A DNA stretch of 64,000 nt from Odoribacter laneus YIT 12061 (lineage in GTDB: Bacteria > Bacteroidota > Bacteroidia > Bacteroidales > Marinifilaceae). Shown piece after piece: positions 61,705-64,000 of this stretch. The DNA is taken from contig NZ_JH594596.1 of the NCBI RefSeq assembly GCF_000243215.1, forward strand, positions 2,440,392 to 2,504,391, in the 5' to 3' direction. The notes beneath the pieces were generated by a model. It ran no database searches. It saw nothing but the letters and a program-made list of their open reading frames with translations, and was not told where the DNA came from. Each line of letters starts with the position of its first letter. The first letter of the stretch is position 1. The position numbers were made by a program, and so were the translations under genes.

Positions 61705-62198
61705 AAATTCATTATTTAGATGACGATGAAATTGCCTTATTGAAGCAAGCAGGCAAAAAGTTAGCCGAGTATCAGCTGACTGTAGGGACAGCGGAAAGTT
61801 GTACCGGAGGACGTATTGCCAATATGCTTGCTTCAGAGCCTGAGAGTTCGGAACATTTTATCGGAGGGATCATCTCTTATTCCGAGGAAGTTAAAAAGAA
61901 GATATTGGGAGTCGAAAGCCAGGATTTGGAAAAATATGGAGTAGTCAGCCAACCTATCGCAGAGCAAATGGTCTATGGAGCCTGTCAAGTATTGAAGTGC
62001 CCCTGTTCCATTGCCACTACCGGGTATGCAGGTCCGGAGGGAGGTTCGGACGAGAATCCCGTTGGTACAATATGGATTGCCGTTAAGATGAAAGGGGAAA
62101 TACATGCCAAACGTTTTCTGTTTAGCGGAGACCGTCAGGAAATAATACGGCAAGCCTCTAATCGGGCATTACAGATGTTTTTGAAAATATTAGATTAA
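61701..62198 (+). CDS. CinA C-terminal family protein (nicotinamide-nucleotide amidohydrolase, PncC-like)
   Basis: 165 aa single CinA-C domain. The motif TVGTAESCTGGRIANMLASEPESSEHFIGGIISYSEEVK (27-65) and the STATTGYAGPEGG-type loop (SIATTGYAGPEGGSDENPVGTIWIAV) are the family signature, with the catalytic Ser in ESCTGG. It deamidates NMN to NaMN in pyridine-nucleotide recycling. It is followed at 24 bp by the DUF892 gene. Its upstream partner appears to have been lost. Confidence 0.93.
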   Translation: MKIHYLDDDEIALLKQAGKKLAEYQLTVGTAESCTGGRIANMLASEPESSEHFIGGIISYSEEVKKKILGVESQDLEKYGVVSQPIAEQMVYGACQVLKCPCSIATTGYAGPEGGSDENPVGTIWIAVKMKGEIHAKRFLFSGDRQEIIRQASNRALQMFLKILD

Positions 62199-62222
62199 TT
62201 AATTCATTAAAAAGAGAAAACG

Positions 62223-62762
62223 ATGGAAACAAAAAGTAAAAACCAAAAAGAAACTGCTCCCCAGATGGAGAATCGTAAATTCAGAGAATTCTTCGTAGAC
62301 CAATTGAAGGATATCTATTGGGCAGAACAAGCTTTATACAAAGCATTACCTAAAATGATGAAAGCCGCAACAAGTAAAAAACTGGCAAGTGCTTTCGAAA
62401 AGCATACAAAGGAAACGGAAGGCCAAATCCGGATGCTGGAACAAGTATTTGAACTGATGGGAGAGAAAGCCAAAGCCAAAAAATGTGAAGCGATGGACGG
62501 TCTGATAAAAGAAGCAGAAGCGATAATCGAAGATACGGACAAAGACTCTTATACCCGTGATGCAGGTCTGGTGTTGGCAGGACAAAAAACCGAACACTAT
62601 GAAATAGCTTCCTATGGAACTCTGGTAGAATTCGCCAAGCAGATGGGTGAGACAAAGGTTGCGGAATTGCTGCAGAAGATTCTGGACCAAGAGAAAAATA
62701 CAGATATATCGCTTACAATGGTGGCAGAAGACCAGGTAAACGAGGAAGCAGTTAAGGAATAA
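62223..62762 (+). CDS. DUF892/YciE-type ferritin-like protein
   Basis: 179 aa four-helix ferritin-like protein. REFFVDQLKDIYWAEQALYKALPKM (25-49), a Lys/Glu-rich helix pair and AGQKTEHYEIASYGTLVEFAKQMGE (about 119-143) supply the Glu/His metal-ligand pattern of YciE/YciF proteins. These are stress-associated proteins of uncertain role. It is flanked closely by cinA and the STM3941-like gene on the same strand. Confidence 0.9.
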   Translation: METKSKNQKETAPQMENRKFREFFVDQLKDIYWAEQALYKALPKMMKAATSKKLASAFEKHTKETEGQIRMLEQVFELMGEKAKAKKCEAMDGLIKEAEAIIEDTDKDSYTRDAGLVLAGQKTEHYEIASYGTLVEFAKQMGETKVAELLQKILDQEKNTDISLTMVAEDQVNEEAVKE

Positions 62763-62771
62763 AATCTACAG

Positions 62772-63299
62772 ATGGATAGCAAGATCGTGATATATCAGTC
62801 GGTAAAGAAAGCCATCCTCATAACTTTCCTGAGCCCGATACTTGCTATTGCCGGCTGGTTATTCCTGCAATATACGGATAATACAACTGCAGGGTGGAGT
62901 TTTATTATCTTAGCAGGTTTGTGCCTGATATTCGGTATCGGTACTTGGTTTGACCGGAAACCTTATCTCATTCTAACAGAAAATGGGATCACAGAATTGT
63001 CCGTTATCCGGGAAGAAATAGAATGGAAAGCTATTCGTCAGGTTAGCGATTTCTATTACAGAGGACAATTCTTTGTTTGCCTTTTGATTGACAGAGATTA
63101 TAAACCCACCTTGATTTATCCTACTTGGTTTCACCGCTTTGATAGGTGGTACGAATTACAAAATGTAAAAGCCATATACATACGAACCGGGATCCTGGAA
63201 ATCAATTCTGCTCAATTGATCCGGATGATAAATAGCTTGAGAAAAGCTGATTTTATTACCAGGACAAAATTATTACAAACACCGTTTAAGGATTGGTAG
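62772..63299 (+). CDS. STM3941-like two-helix membrane protein
   Basis: 175 aa. Two adjacent hydrophobic helices (about 13-35 and 42-58) are followed by a PH-like/YcxB-type beta domain with PYLILTENGITELSVIREEIEWKAIRQV. The layout matches the STM3941 family of unknown function. It starts 9 bp after the DUF892 gene, so the three plus-strand genes from cinA form one unit. Confidence 0.75.
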   Translation: MDSKIVIYQSVKKAILITFLSPILAIAGWLFLQYTDNTTAGWSFIILAGLCLIFGIGTWFDRKPYLILTENGITELSVIREEIEWKAIRQVSDFYYRGQFFVCLLIDRDYKPTLIYPTWFHRFDRWYELQNVKAIYIRTGILEINSAQLIRMINSLRKADFITRTKLLQTPFKDW

Positions 63300-64000
63300 A
63301 AACCCACAAGCTAAAGTTTATTCAGCATAGCTTCTCATCGAATTTTTTAAATCACGAGGGTAGGTGGCAGGCTTACGGACAAAAAGCAAGAAAAAAACGA
63401 CAAATCATCAGAAATTTGACAATAAAATCTGCCCTTGTTGATTCTATTCTACTGTTTCTATCCAAAATGTTTATTTTTCAAACTGGACAATGAGATTAGG
63501 CCCGTTACAGGGAAGACGAAGGCTGAAGGTGTTTGTATAAATTTCAGGTAACTACTCTCTTTTCCTCTGTCGCTTGTTCCCACTTTTGCCATACAATGGC
63601 ATCTTTCCCACCATCCTTTCTAACTTTTCTCTTGCCATTTTTCTAATCTACCCCCCAATAGGGAGAAACAACCGTTAAACAAAAATGAAAATTTCAAATT
63701 ATTCCGTACCTATTACCGATTTATAGCTTCCTACCAAAAAGTCAATGAAAAAATAGAGTATTTTATTCCGAATCAAAAGATCGGATTCCCAAGGTCTCCG
63801 AAACTTATCTGAAAAATTTATTCATCCTTCTCTCAGCCGGATCTTTCCAGAGAATATGTTCCCCAATTATAACGCAAAACAAAAAGTCGTATATTTGTAT
63901 GATAAACGGATCAGACTCCGGCACAAAAGCAAAATAAGAGCAGTGTCTATTGGGATACAAGGGACATATTTTTATCAATTAAAATCGGATATTATTATGA
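63300..64000. other. 701-bp terminal region without a convincing complete gene
   Basis: Short open frames only. One minus-strand frame (63544-63639, 31 codons, MAREKLERMVGKMAIVWQKW onward) looks protein-like but lacks a ribosome site and is probably a remnant or chance. A TATATTTG -7 match at 63890-63897 suggests a promoter for a gene starting near or past the window edge. Confidence 0.45.
63856..64000 (+). CDS. Possible 5' end of a gene running off the right edge
   Basis: An ATG at 63856 opens 48 codons to the edge without a stop (MFPNYNAKQKVVYLYDKRIR then LRHKSKIRAVSIGIQ...). The TATATTTG box at 63890 lies inside this frame, so if that promoter is real the gene starts later, for example at the GTG at 63943 in the same frame. 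No family is recognised. Confidence 0.25.
   Translation, partial: MFPNYNAKQKVVYLYDKRIRLRHKSKIRAVSIGIQGTYFYQLKSDIIM

Noticed and set aside
63293-63493. 66-codon plus-strand frame overlapping the end of the STM3941-like gene
   Set aside because: No ribosome site, no family-like sequence and low-complexity basic composition.
63544-63639. 31-codon minus-strand frame with protein-like sequence
   Set aside because: No Shine-Dalgarno, a stop just upstream, and no recognisable relative; could be a remnant but unsupported.

Overview
The window looks like chromosomal DNA of a strictly anaerobic gut Bacteroidota member, most likely from the Odoribacter/Butyricimonas side of the Bacteroidales. The evidence is gene content: DUF4837, DUF3108, DUF3078 and DUF1343 proteins, glutamine synthetase type III, a stand-alone GT5 domain and an NtrY-like giant kinase. 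Several genes also have TAnnTTTG -7 boxes, some with a TTTG element 19-21 bp upstream, which is the Bacteroidota sigma-ABfr promoter pattern. There is no rRNA operon, CRISPR array, intact insertion sequence or prophage. The genus is an inference from the lysine-to-butyrate operon, not from a marker gene.

Layout. 1-9.8 kb, minus strand: an envelope-protein operon (Ig-like lipoprotein, DUF3108, DUF4837, NamZ-type DUF1343, a cut-off gene), then ComF, a GH16-like protein with a degenerate active site, a TonB-like protein and a LolC/E-type permease. 10.1-14.4 kb, plus strand: an aminotransferase followed by a four-subunit 2-oxoacid:ferredoxin oxidoreductase, ending at a strong bidirectional terminator. 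14.5-16.6 kb: a secreted S9-type hydrolase and a coiled-coil lipoprotein.

16.87-31.9 kb is the centrepiece: fifteen co-directional minus-strand genes from atoD to hbd, closed by a long terminator at 16771-16849. They encode the whole 3,5-diaminohexanoate route of lysine fermentation: KamA, KamD/KamE with the reactivase proteins KamB/KamC, Kdd, Kce, Kal and the AtoD/AtoA CoA-transferase. The butyryl-CoA module (Bcd, EtfB, EtfA, crotonase, Hbd) follows. Together these convert lysine to acetoacetate, crotonyl-CoA and then butyrate. The only conspicuous missing step is the acetoacetyl-CoA thiolase.

32-51.6 kb is mostly housekeeping: DUF3078 barrel, EamA exporter, RNase HII, GH3-family enzyme, rRNA methyltransferase-like protein, glutamine synthetase III, pyridoxamine kinase, HAD phosphatase, PyrF, RF1, an SDR reductase, tandem OsmC paralogues, YraN, the GT5-only protein, GlmS, GalE and an HU/CCDC81-type protein. 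51.7-60.5 kb is regulatory and envelope: a LytTR response regulator and LytS-type kinase with an unknown membrane protein, PssA, a membrane-anchored HTH protein, a 706-bp non-coding stretch, the 1196-aa NtrY-like kinase and RlmH.

60.6-64 kb begins with tRNA-Met(CAT). It is followed by a roughly 0.9-kb scar of gene fragments and one small membrane-protein gene, then a CinA-type amidase, a DUF892 ferritin-like protein and an STM3941-like membrane protein. The last 700 bp hold no convincing complete gene.
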